Assembly (NCBI RefSeq): GCF_003073135.1
Contig: NZ_PGDQ01000015.1
Location: 1-64,000 of the forward strand
Direction: 5' to 3'
DNA from: Euzebya rosea
Lineage (GTDB): Bacteria > Actinomycetota > Nitriliruptoria > Euzebyales > Euzebyaceae
DNA: 64,000 bases
A model generated the notes under the pieces. The model did not search any database, was not told where the DNA came from, and was given only the letters and a program-made list of their open reading frames with translations. This document shows, piece after piece, positions 35,027-42,555 of this stretch. Both the position numbers and the translations under genes were made by a program. The number at the start of each line of letters is the position of its first letter. Position 1 is the first letter of the stretch.

Positions 35027-37000
35027 ATGGATCGCAGCGTCCTGGCTCGCAAGCCGATGACCGAGCTGAAGGACATCGCCTCGCATCTGAACATGCGTGG
35101 GTACCAGAAGCTTCGCAAGGCCGAGCTGATCGACGCGATCGTCGAGTCGGCCACCGGCCAGGCGTCCGCGTCCGCGAACGGTGCCGCCGAACCGGGGGAC
35201 GACGCCGCTCCTGCCCGCTCGCGCACCCGGACACGCAGTCGTGACGACGCGTCCGCTGACGCGCCCGCTGACGACGCGCCTGCTGATGATGCGCCTGCTG
35301 GTGACGCGCCGGTCGAGTCGGCGCCGGCGGGGGAGGACGCGGCAGCACGTGCTGCTCGGGAGGAGACGGCCCGCAAGGTGCTGCCCCCCACCGCCCGCCA
35401 GGCCGACGCCGCTGGGGACGGCGGTCAGGGCAAGGGCCAGCAGGAGGAGCGCAGCCGCTCCCGCGACCGCAACAGCTCGCGTGGTGGCAACCGCAACGAC
35501 GACAACGGCCGTTCCCGTGGCAGCGCGCAGGACAGTGGTCGTGATTCGGGCGGTCGTGATTCGGGCGGTCGTGACTCCGGTCAGGGTCGTGGGTCCGGTG
35601 GTCGTGACAGCGGTTCTGGCCGTGACAGCGGTGCTGGCCGTGACAGCGGTGGCAGTCGTGACAGCGGCGGTGGCAGTCGTGACGGCGGCAAGGGTGAGGA
35701 CCGGCCGCGTGACGGCGGGCGCAAGGACGACGACCGTGGTCGCGCCGACGCCCCTCGCGCCGACGACAACGGCAACGACGACGATGACGACGATGACGAC
35801 GACGCGGCGAGCCGCAAGCGTCGCAGCCGTCGGGACCGTCGCAAGCGCAACCGCGAGCGCGCCCAGCAGGAGAACCAGCAGGGCGGCGGCGGTGGCGGGG
35901 GCGGCAACGAACCCGGAGAGGTCCGCGCCGGTGTGCTCGACATCCTCCCCGAGGGGTACGGCTTCCTGCGCACGACCGGCTACACCCCGGGCGACCGCGA
36001 CGTCTACGTCTCGCAGGGCCAGATCCGCAAGCACGGGCTTCGTCGCGGCGACGTCGTCCAGGGGCCGATCCGCCAGCAGCGCAACAACGAGAAGGTCCCG
36101 GCGCTGCACCACGTGCAGAAGGTCAACGGCGGCGAGCTCGAGGGCGGACAGGTGCCCGAGCGGCCCGACTTCCGCGACCTCGTGCCGGTGTACCCCAGCG
36201 AGCAGCTGCGCCTGGAGACCGAGAAGGCCCCCACGGTCCTGCGTGCCATCGACCTGCTGGCCCCGATCGGACGCGGGCAGCGTGCCCTCCTCGTGGCACC
36301 GCCGGCAGCCGGTCGAACCGACACCCTCAAGGGCATCGGCCAGGCCATCGCGACCAACGCGCCCGAGGCCCACCTGATGGTCCTGCTGATCGACGAGCGT
36401 CCCGAGGACGTCACCGACGTCAAGCGCGCCATCCCCGGTGAGGTCATCGCGAGCACCTTCGACCGTCCGGTCGAGGACCACACGCAGGTCGCCGAGCTCG
36501 CCATGGAGCGGGCCCGCCGGCTGGTCGAGCTCGGCCACGACGTCGTCGTGCTCGTCGACTCGTTGACGCGGCTGACCCGCGCCTACGGCAGCGGCGGCAT
36601 CGATGCGACGTCGCTGTACCCGGCCAAGCGCTTCTTCGGCAGCGCCCGCAAGGTCGAGGACGGCGGCTCGCTGACGATCGTGGCCGCCATGCTGACCGGC
36701 GACGGAAGCGCGGTCGACGAGGCGATCCTCGAGGAGTTCCTCGGGACAGCGAACGCCGTCATCCACCTCGACGGCGACGTGGCCCCGCACCTGCGGCCGG
36801 TCGTGCGCCCCGACACCTCGGCCACTCGCCGCGAGGAGCTGCTCGTCGACGACGAGACCCTCCAGGCGATCTGGGCGGTTCGCAAGCGCCTGGCCGACCT
36901 GCCCCACGACGAGGCCGCGCGCACGATCGCCAGCGACCTCGAGGGCACCCTGGACAACGCCACCTACCTCGCCGGTGCCGGAGGTTCCAGCACACGGTGA
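35027..37000 (+). CDS. rho: Rho factor homologue with altered motor motifs
   Basis: 657 residues. The N-terminal Rho_N helices (RKPMTELKDIASHLNMRGYQKLRKAELIDAI, about 8-38) are followed by a low-complexity region of about 250 residues: acidic, then RDSGG repeats, poly-Asp, a basic patch (ASRKRRSRRDRRKRNRER) and poly-Gly. The cold-shock RNA-binding domain (GVLDILPEGYGFLRT, from about 302) and ATPase domain follow. The P-loop reads PPAAGRTDT where Rho has PPKAGKT: both lysines are gone (Ala427, Arg430). IDERPEDVTD (catalytic Glu), VLVDSLTR (Walker B) and the late SATRREEL Arg remain. The Q-loop is missing (AYGSGGID, 519-526) and the R-loop lysine is gone. AGGAGAGGGC precedes the ATG. Confidence 0.88.
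   Translation: MDRSVLARKPMTELKDIASHLNMRGYQKLRKAELIDAIVESATGQASASANGAAEPGDDAAPARSRTRTRSRDDASADAPADDAPADDAPAGDAPVESAPAGEDAAARAAREETARKVLPPTARQADAAGDGGQGKGQQEERSRSRDRNSSRGGNRNDDNGRSRGSAQDSGRDSGGRDSGGRDSGQGRGSGGRDSGSGRDSGAGRDSGGSRDSGGGSRDGGKGEDRPRDGGRKDDDRGRADAPRADDNGNDDDDDDDDDAASRKRRSRRDRRKRNRERAQQENQQGGGGGGGGNEPGEVRAGVLDILPEGYGFLRTTGYTPGDRDVYVSQGQIRKHGLRRGDVVQGPIRQQRNNEKVPALHHVQKVNGGELEGGQVPERPDFRDLVPVYPSEQLRLETEKAPTVLRAIDLLAPIGRGQRALLVAPPAAGRTDTLKGIGQAIATNAPEAHLMVLLIDERPEDVTDVKRAIPGEVIASTFDRPVEDHTQVAELAMERARRLVELGHDVVVLVDSLTRLTRAYGSGGIDATSLYPAKRFFGSARKVEDGGSLTIVAAMLTGDGSAVDEAILEEFLGTANAVIHLDGDVAPHLRPVVRPDTSATRREELLVDDETLQAIWAVRKRLADLPHDEAARTIASDLEGTLDNATYLAGAGGSSTR
35534..35700. repeat. RDSGG-encoding short repeats in rho
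   Basis: Many imperfect 12-18-bp units of the GGTCGTGATTCGGGC type encode RDSGG/RDSGS repeats in the disordered part of Rho (about residues 170-225). A later poly-Asp run is encoded by GAC/GAT codons around 35776-35805. Confidence 0.85.
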
Positions 37001-38103
37001 GCGACACTGAGCAGGACATGAGCGACCACAGCAGCAGCGACACCCCCCACCAGCACTTCTACGGCGGCCAGGCCGTCATGGAGGGTGTGATGATGCGGGG
37101 TCAGAAGACCTGGGCGGTCGCCGTCCGTCGTCCCGACGGGACGATCTACCTCGAGCGGCACCCCGTCAGCGACCTCCCCCAGCGCAAGCCGATCTGGACC
37201 AAGCCCATGCTCCGCGGCATGTGGGGCCTGGTCGACGCGCTGACCATCGGCACCAAGGCGCTGACGATCTCCGCCAACGCCGCGGTCGATGACGAGGAGC
37301 AGCTGTCCAAGGGCGAGATGAGTGGGTCGCTGGCCATCGCGCTGCTGGCCTTCATCGGCATCTTCATCGTCCTGCCGAACCTCGGCCTGGCGGCGATCGA
37401 GGAGCCGTTGGGCGGAGGGGACTCCCTCACCTTCCACCTGGTCGAGGGCGTGGTGCGGCTGGGCATCTTCCTGCTGTACCTGCTGGGCATCTCGATGCTG
37501 AGCGACATCCGCCGGGTCTTCCAGTACCACGGTGGCGAGCACAAGACGATCCTCGCCTGGGAGCACGACGAACCGCTCCGAGCCGGCGCGATCCAGCCGT
37601 ACTCCACCAAGCACCCCCGCTGCGGGACCAACTTCCTGCTGATCGTGATGCTGCTGGCCATCGTGATCTACACGACGGCGGGCATCATCTTCCCCGCGCC
37701 GGAGGGGGCCAACTTCTTGGCCTTCCTCGGCTACCAGGTGGCCCTGCGCGTGATCCTCCTCCCCGTCGTGGCGGGCCTGGCCTACGAGGTCCTGCGCCTC
37801 GGCGCCGACCAGACCAACCCGCTGATGCGGGCGCTGGCGACCCCCGGCCTGTGGCTGCAGAAGATCACCACCAAGGAGCCCGACGACGAGCAGGTCGAGG
37901 TCGCCATCCGCGCCTTCGAGGCCGTCGTCCCCACCGCCCACCTCGCCGGTCGCACGACCGACCTTCCCTCCCCGGTGGTGTGGGGACCGGACACGACGAC
38001 GGAGGTCGTGGGCCTGCCTCGCGACGAGGCTGCCGTGCCGCCGCCCCCTGGCGTGGATGCGGTCGACGACTCCGGGGTCGACCCCGGCTCGACGATCGCC
38101 TGA
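36997..38103 (+). CDS. DUF1385 family membrane protein
   Basis: 368 residues. The hallmark GGQAVMEGVMMRG lies near 24-36. Four or so membrane helices follow (IALLAFIGIFIVLPNLGLAAI, VVRLGIFLLYLLGISML, FLLIVMLLAIVIYTTAGIIF, VALRVILLPVVAGLAYEV), with DIRRVFQYHGGEHKTI and HPRCGTNFLL as conserved polar loops. The GTG start overlaps the rho stop by four bases. DUF1385 is often placed beside rho/rpmE/prfA; the function is unknown. The C-terminus is acidic and disordered. Confidence 0.93.
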   Translation: MSDTEQDMSDHSSSDTPHQHFYGGQAVMEGVMMRGQKTWAVAVRRPDGTIYLERHPVSDLPQRKPIWTKPMLRGMWGLVDALTIGTKALTISANAAVDDEEQLSKGEMSGSLAIALLAFIGIFIVLPNLGLAAIEEPLGGGDSLTFHLVEGVVRLGIFLLYLLGISMLSDIRRVFQYHGGEHKTILAWEHDEPLRAGAIQPYSTKHPRCGTNFLLIVMLLAIVIYTTAGIIFPAPEGANFLAFLGYQVALRVILLPVVAGLAYEVLRLGADQTNPLMRALATPGLWLQKITTKEPDDEQVEVAIRAFEAVVPTAHLAGRTTDLPSPVVWGPDTTTEVVGLPRDEAAVPPPPGVDAVDDSGVDPGSTIA

Positions 38104-38116
38104 GCGAGGTCGCGAC

Positions 38117-39205
38117 ATGATCGACGATTCGATGCGTCAGCGTCTCGAGGAGCTCGTGGCCACCCACGCCGAGCTCGAGATGGACATGACCGACCCGGCG
38201 GTCCTCGGTGATCAGGAGCGCTACACCTCCACCGCCAAGCGGCATGCCGAGCTGAGCGAGGTCGTCAAGGTCTACGCGAAGTACCAGGAGCTGCTTGAGG
38301 ACGCCGAGGCCGCCGAGGAGCTGGCCGAGCTCAGCGACGGGGCCGAGGGCGACAGCATGGTCGCGGAGGCGAAGGCCAACCGTGCGCAGGCCGAGGGCAT
38401 GGAGGACCAGCTGAAGGTCCTCCTGCTGCCCAAGGACCCGATGGACGACAAGAACGTCATCCTCGAGATCCGCGCCGGGGCAGGCGGCGACGAAGCCGGC
38501 CTGTTCGCCGCCGAGCTCGAGCGCATGTACACGCGGTACGCGGAGGGACGCCGCTGGAAGGTCGCCCGGCTGAGCGTGTCGGAGAACGACGTCGGCGGGG
38601 TCAAGGAAGTCACGTTCGAGGTCAACGGGACCGGCGCGTACTCGGTGCTGAAGCACGAGTCCGGCGTCCACCGGGTGCAGCGCGTGCCGCAGACCGAGTC
38701 GGGCGGACGCATCCATACCTCCACCGCATCGGTGGCCGTCATGCCCGAGGCCGAGGACGTCGACGTCCACATCGACCCGTCGGACCTCAAGATCGACGTG
38801 TACCGGTCGTCGGGCCCCGGCGGGCAGTCGGTCAACACGACGGACTCGGCCGTGCGGATCACCCACGTCCCGACCGGTGTCGTCGTCGCGATGCAGGACG
38901 AGAAGAGCCAGCTGCAGAACAAGGAGAAGGCCCTCCGCGTCCTGAAGGCCCGCCTGCTGCAGGCCGAGAAGGACCGCATGGCCGCCGAACGCGCCGACGC
39001 CCGCGCCAGCCAGATCGGCACCGGCGACCGGTCGGAGAAGATCCGGACCTACAACTTCCCGGACTCCCGCGTCGCCGACCACCGCATCGGCTTCAAGACC
39101 AACGACCTCTCCGGCGTCCTCGAAGGCAAGCTCGACGAGCTCTTCGACGCCCTCATCCGCCAGGAACAGGCCCAGAAGCTCCAGGCCCTCACCGAAGACG
39201 CCTGA
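38117..39205 (+). CDS. prfA: Peptide chain release factor 1
   Basis: 362 residues. Domain 1 is helical. RVPQTESGGRIHTSTASVAVMPE holds the stop-codon tripeptide P-Q-T (RF1 type P-x-T rather than the RF2 S-P-F). The peptidyl-hydrolase loop SSGPGGQSVNTTDSAVRITH carries the GGQ whose Gln is methylated by PrmC, encoded 2.5 kb downstream. The ATG at 38117 is 13 bp after the DUF1385 stop. The C-terminal TYNFPDSRVADHRIGF is typical. Confidence 0.98.
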   Translation: MIDDSMRQRLEELVATHAELEMDMTDPAVLGDQERYTSTAKRHAELSEVVKVYAKYQELLEDAEAAEELAELSDGAEGDSMVAEAKANRAQAEGMEDQLKVLLLPKDPMDDKNVILEIRAGAGGDEAGLFAAELERMYTRYAEGRRWKVARLSVSENDVGGVKEVTFEVNGTGAYSVLKHESGVHRVQRVPQTESGGRIHTSTASVAVMPEAEDVDVHIDPSDLKIDVYRSSGPGGQSVNTTDSAVRITHVPTGVVVAMQDEKSQLQNKEKALRVLKARLLQAEKDRMAAERADARASQIGTGDRSEKIRTYNFPDSRVADHRIGFKTNDLSGVLEGKLDELFDALIRQEQAQKLQALTEDA

Positions 39206-39240
39206 CCCCACCCGCCGGGCCCCGCTCGGCAAGCCCCGCG

Positions 39241-39372
39241 TGACGGAATTTGACCCAACGGGTGGTCTGGTCGTCGGGCATGGGTCAACTTCCGTCATGG
39301 GCGGCCGTCCAAGCCGGCGTTTGGCCACGCAGGCGGGTCGGAAACCTTCAGCAGGCAGGTCAAGATCCGTCA
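39241..39372. repeat. Dispersed three-arm element, copy B
   Basis: TGACGGAATTTGACCCA (39241-39257), its inverted partner TGGGTCAACTTCCGTCA (39281-39297) after 23 bases, and a third arm CAGGTCAAGATCCGTCA (39356-39372). Arm offsets of 40 and 75 equal those of copy A at 9746. Arms 1 and 2 match as an inverted repeat at 16 of 17 positions. The rest of 39206-39468 has no gene. Confidence 0.8.
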
Positions 39373-39468
39373 GCGGGTCGTTCCGATGACGGTCAGCAAC
39401 GGGATGTTGTCCACAGGCGTCGACGATTCGTCGGCCCGCCACCACGGCGACGGCGCACCGTGGGACCT

Positions 39469-40464
39469 GTGCTTCCAGACCCCATCCGCGCCATCACGTC
39501 CGGCCACCCGGCGGGCCTCGTCTGCCGGAAGCAGATCCTCGAGGCGGGGTACGGCGACGGAGCCATCCACGCATGGCATTCCCGAGGACTCCTGGTCCGC
39601 CTGGCTCCTGGTTGGTACCGGGACGCCTCGTTCCATCCCCATCCGTTTCAGCATCAGCACCTCGTCGACGGCTACTTCCGCTCCTCCGCCAAGCGCCCGC
39701 GGCCGTTCGTCAGTGGAACCGCTGCGCTGGAGGTCTATGGCGTACTCGATCCTGTGGACCAGCCACCCACGTTGCTGGTGCCGTGGGCCTGGCAGGTCAA
39801 AATCCGGACTCAGCCCTTCGCTCACCATCGGGTTCGCGGCTTGTCCGACGTCATGGCATGGACGGCCCGGGGCCTGAACGTCGCCGAACCCGCTCGCGCC
39901 CTCGCTGACGTGTTCGCGCTGGAGGGTGCGCCGCTGGACCGGGTCGCACACCTCACGTACCAGACCATGCATGCCTTGAGGTTGCGTCCGGTGGACCTGC
40001 TCCAGCGCTGGAATCAGCTCGGCGACCCGGGTTCCAGGAGGTTGATCGAGCTGGCCAGTACCGGAGTCCTGGACGTCGAGAGCCCTGCTGAGTGGGCGGT
40101 CCTCGATGAGGTCTTCGGTGCGTTTCCTCCTGCCCCCGACGCCCAGGTCCAGATCACGGAGCGGTACCGAGCGGACTTCGCCTACGTGTTCGCTGCGCTC
40201 ACCCTCGAGTACCAGAGCGAGCGCTTCCATGCCCGACGCATCGATGAAGACGGGGTGCGGACGGCGGACGTCCGCAAGCGCGGATGGGACTCGCTGTACA
40301 TCACGAAATCCATGGTCAAGGACGCGCATGGGACCGCAGAACTGGTGCACCGAACACGTCGTGAGCGCGAGATGCTGATGCTCGAGGGCCGCCTTGCCCG
40401 CCCGTTCCTTCCCGCTCAGCGCCACCGACGCGTGCCGCTCCGGACCCTCGTCCCCTTGGGCTAA
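39469..40464 (+). CDS. AbiEi-like antitoxin-domain protein with a PD-(D/E)XK-like C-terminus
   Basis: 331 residues. The N-terminal winged-helix part (about 5-60, HPAGLVCRKQILEAGYGDGAIHAWHSRGLLVRLAPGWYRD) matches the AbiEi-type domain of actinobacterial proteins. The C-terminal DUF559-like nuclease core includes E208, RADFAYVF (D236), LTLEYQSERFH (E247-Y-Q249) and DVRKRGWDSLYIT. Base and codon use is less GC-biased than neighbours (AAA, GAA, GAT, CAT codons). The gene interrupts the prfA-prmC block and lies between two copies of the three-arm element, suggesting recent acquisition. No toxin gene is next to it. The start could also be GTG at 39460. Confidence 0.7.
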   Translation: MLPDPIRAITSGHPAGLVCRKQILEAGYGDGAIHAWHSRGLLVRLAPGWYRDASFHPHPFQHQHLVDGYFRSSAKRPRPFVSGTAALEVYGVLDPVDQPPTLLVPWAWQVKIRTQPFAHHRVRGLSDVMAWTARGLNVAEPARALADVFALEGAPLDRVAHLTYQTMHALRLRPVDLLQRWNQLGDPGSRRLIELASTGVLDVESPAEWAVLDEVFGAFPPAPDAQVQITERYRADFAYVFAALTLEYQSERFHARRIDEDGVRTADVRKRGWDSLYITKSMVKDAHGTAELVHRTRREREMLMLEGRLARPFLPAQRHRRVPLRTLVPLG

Positions 40465-40508
40465 CCCGGTCGTCGCGGCCGTCGTGGGTGCGGTTCGAGG
40501 GGCCGGCG

Positions 40509-40552
40509 ACGCCGAGGACACCAAGGACGCCGAGGACACCAGGGACGCCGAC
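40509..40552. repeat. 18-bp tandem repeat
   Basis: GACGCCGAGGACACCAAG is repeated with one change, plus a partial third copy, directly before copy C of the three-arm element. Confidence 0.8.
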
Positions 40553-40554
40553 CG

Positions 40555-40688
40555 TGACGGATCTTGACCCATCTCAGCAGGGGGCGACCTGGAGGTTGGG
40601 TCATTATCCGTCACCATGGGGCCGCGCCCTCGGGGCTACGGCCGTGAGCTGGGTCGAGATCCTCCGCCCGATGGGTCAAGATCCGTCA
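40555..40688. repeat. Dispersed three-arm element, copy C
   Basis: TGACGGATCTTGACCCA (40555-40571), TGGGTCATTATCCGTCA (40597-40613), and TGGGTCAAGATCCGTCA (40672-40688). The offset of arm 2 to arm 3 is again 75, and arm 1 to arm 2 is 42. An extra degraded arm TGGGTCGAGATCCTCCG lies at 40650-40666. The surrounding gap 40465-40906 has no gene; from 40690 to 40906 it is only G-rich sequence and the wrbA upstream region. Confidence 0.8.
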
Positions 40689-40906
40689 GGGGAGGCAGGG
40701 GGGCAGGGGGGGCGGCCGGACGCCGACGGCCGGACGCCGTTGGGCGACGGCCGGCGCCGCCCGGCGGTAACTGCGGTGAGCCGGCCGGCAGCCCATGCGA
40801 GTCGGCCACCGGGGTGACAGGGGAGGGGGTGGGGGACGTTTGCGGGTCCGGCGGGGCGGCTACGTCTGGAACCGTACGAACTTGAACCAACCCTCGGAGC
40901 CACCCC

Positions 40907-41518
40907 ATGAGCGCTGACATCGGAATCATCTTCCACTCCATGTACGGACACACCCACGAGCTCGCCGAGCAGATCGCTGCCGGCGTCGAGCAGGGGGAGG
41001 GGAAGCCGCAGCTGCGTCGGGTGCCCGAGCTGATGAGCGAGGGACAGCTGGCCGAGGCGGGTGCCGCCGAGGCGCAGGACACGCTGTCGACCGTCCCGCT
41101 GGCGACCATCGACGAGCTCGCCGAGTTCGACGGGATCATCTTCGGCTCGCCGACGCGCTTCGGGAACCGGACCTCGCAGATGTCGTCGTTCCTGGACCAG
41201 ACCGGCCCGCTCTGGGCATCCGGCGCCCTCGTCGGCAAGACCGCGGGCTTCTTCACCGGAGCATCGACCATGCACGGCGGGTTCGAGTCGACGATCCTGA
41301 CCATGTCCACCTTCGCCTACCACCACGGGATGCTCATCGTCCCCATGGGCTACAGCGACGACGCCGCCAGCAAGACCCGGTCCGGCGGTGGCCCCTACGG
41401 CCCCTCTCACTGGTCCCCGCAGGGCGAGGAGAAGGACGGCCTGTCGGAGCACGAGATCTCCATCGCCAACTCCTACGGACGTTTCTTCGCCGAGGTCACG
41501 GGCAAGCTCGCCGCCTAG
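40907..41518 (+). CDS. wrbA: WrbA-type NAD(P)H:quinone oxidoreductase
   Basis: 203 residues, flavodoxin-like. The FMN-binding loop is IIFHSMYGHTHELAEQIAAG (about 6-25). FDGIIFGSPTRFGNRTSQMSSFLDQTGPLWASGALVGKTAGFFTGASTMHGGFESTIL and HHGMLIVPMGYSDDA follow, all WrbA family features. It performs two-electron reduction of quinones, limiting radical formation. GGAG precedes the ATG at 40907. A strong terminator lies 80 bp after the stop. Confidence 0.95.
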   Translation: MSADIGIIFHSMYGHTHELAEQIAAGVEQGEGKPQLRRVPELMSEGQLAEAGAAEAQDTLSTVPLATIDELAEFDGIIFGSPTRFGNRTSQMSSFLDQTGPLWASGALVGKTAGFFTGASTMHGGFESTILTMSTFAYHHGMLIVPMGYSDDAASKTRSGGGPYGPSHWSPQGEEKDGLSEHEISIANSYGRFFAEVTGKLAA

Positions 41519-41597
41519 GCGGTCAGGTCGAGCCCGGCACTCCCATCACCCAGACCACCCCGAGGACCAGTCGTCCGGCCACGACACGGTCCGCCCC

Positions 41598-41626
41598 ACG
41601 CCCCCGGCTCCTCCAGCCGGGGGCGT
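41598..41626. terminator. Perfect 12-bp hairpin terminator of wrbA
   Basis: ACGCCCCCGGCT pairs with AGCCGGGGGCGT around a 5-base loop between wrbA and prmC. Confidence 0.85.
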
Positions 41627-41675
41627 ACCCGTTCCTGACCGACCACTCAGCCCTGACCATCCTCGCCCCGACCGA

Positions 41676-41681
41676 TACCGT
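41676..41681 (+). promoter_or_regulatory. -10 box of prmC
   Basis: TACCGT stands 9 bases before the ATG at 41691. Confidence 0.4.
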
Positions 41682-41690
41682 GAGCCGGCG

Positions 41691-42512
41691 ATGACCGACC
41701 ACGCCGACACCGACGCCGCCGCTGGACCCGTCACCACCCCCACGCGGGCCGAGGTGGCCGAGCGGCTGCGGGCGGCCGGCGTTCCCAGCCCGGACGCCGA
41801 CGCCCGCTGGCTGCTGGAAGGGTTTCCCAGCGACCCGGCCGGGCTGGCGGATGCGATCCGCCGCCGTGCGGCACGCGAACCACTCCAGCTGATCCTCGGC
41901 ACGGCGCCGTTCCGCTGGATCGAGGTGCAGGTGGCCGCCGGCGTGTTCGTTCCCCGGCCTGAGACCGAGGTCCTCGCCGGGCTGGCCATCGACCGCCTCT
42001 CCGACGGGGCGATCGTCATCGAGCCGTGCACCGGCACCGGCGCGATCAGCTGCGCGATCGCCCACGAGACCGGCGCATCCCGCATCGTGGCAACCGACAT
42101 CAACCCCCGCGCGGTGGAGCTCGCCAAGCGCAACGCTCGACCTCACCCTCAGGTCGAGGTGCACCACGCCTCGCTCTTCGCCGGGGTCGACCCGGCACTG
42201 CTCGGCGCGGTCGACGTCATCGTGTGCAACCCGCCGTACCTCGACCCGGCCCAGATGGCCGGGGTCGACCCGGAGGTCCGCGACCACGACCCGTACGAGG
42301 CGCTCGTCGGCGGCGAGTCCGGCTGGGAGGTCATCGCCGACCTCGTCGCCGCAGCCCCGCACTGGCTGAAGCCGGGCGGCTGGATCGTGATCGAGGACGA
42401 CCCGTCGCGCGTGGACCAGACCGCCCAGGCCCTCGCCCACCACGTCGGCCCGTCCTCGATCGAACCCGACCTGACCGGACGCGACCGGTTCGCGATGGCC
42501 CGACGGGCGTGA
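41691..42512 (+). CDS. prmC: Peptide chain release factor N5-glutamine methyltransferase
   Basis: 273 residues. The N-terminal helical domain (about 1-80) recognises release factor. The AdoMet motif is EPCTGTGAISCAIA (111-124) and the catalytic N-P-P-Y is at 180-183 (VDVIVCNPPYLDP), with FVPRPETEVL before it. It methylates the Gln of the GGQ motif in PrfA, which is encoded upstream. The ATG at 41691 gives the normal length; the frame is open further left but would overrun the terminator. Confidence 0.96.
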   Translation: MTDHADTDAAAGPVTTPTRAEVAERLRAAGVPSPDADARWLLEGFPSDPAGLADAIRRRAAREPLQLILGTAPFRWIEVQVAAGVFVPRPETEVLAGLAIDRLSDGAIVIEPCTGTGAISCAIAHETGASRIVATDINPRAVELAKRNARPHPQVEVHHASLFAGVDPALLGAVDVIVCNPPYLDPAQMAGVDPEVRDHDPYEALVGGESGWEVIADLVAAAPHWLKPGGWIVIEDDPSRVDQTAQALAHHVGPSSIEPDLTGRDRFAMARRA

Positions 42513-42555
42513 CCGGGCTGCGCGACCGACCCCTCCGGCTGGCATCCTCCCTGCT

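Noticed and set aside
32282-36907. A 1541-codon minus-strand open frame over lysA, hom, thrB and rho
   Set aside because: It is an antisense shadow caused by high GC at third positions; the plus-strand genes have full family motifs.
39206-40906. A transposon or integron around the AbiEi-like gene
   Set aside because: No transposase or integrase and no clear target-site duplication seen; only the three-arm repeats flank the gene.
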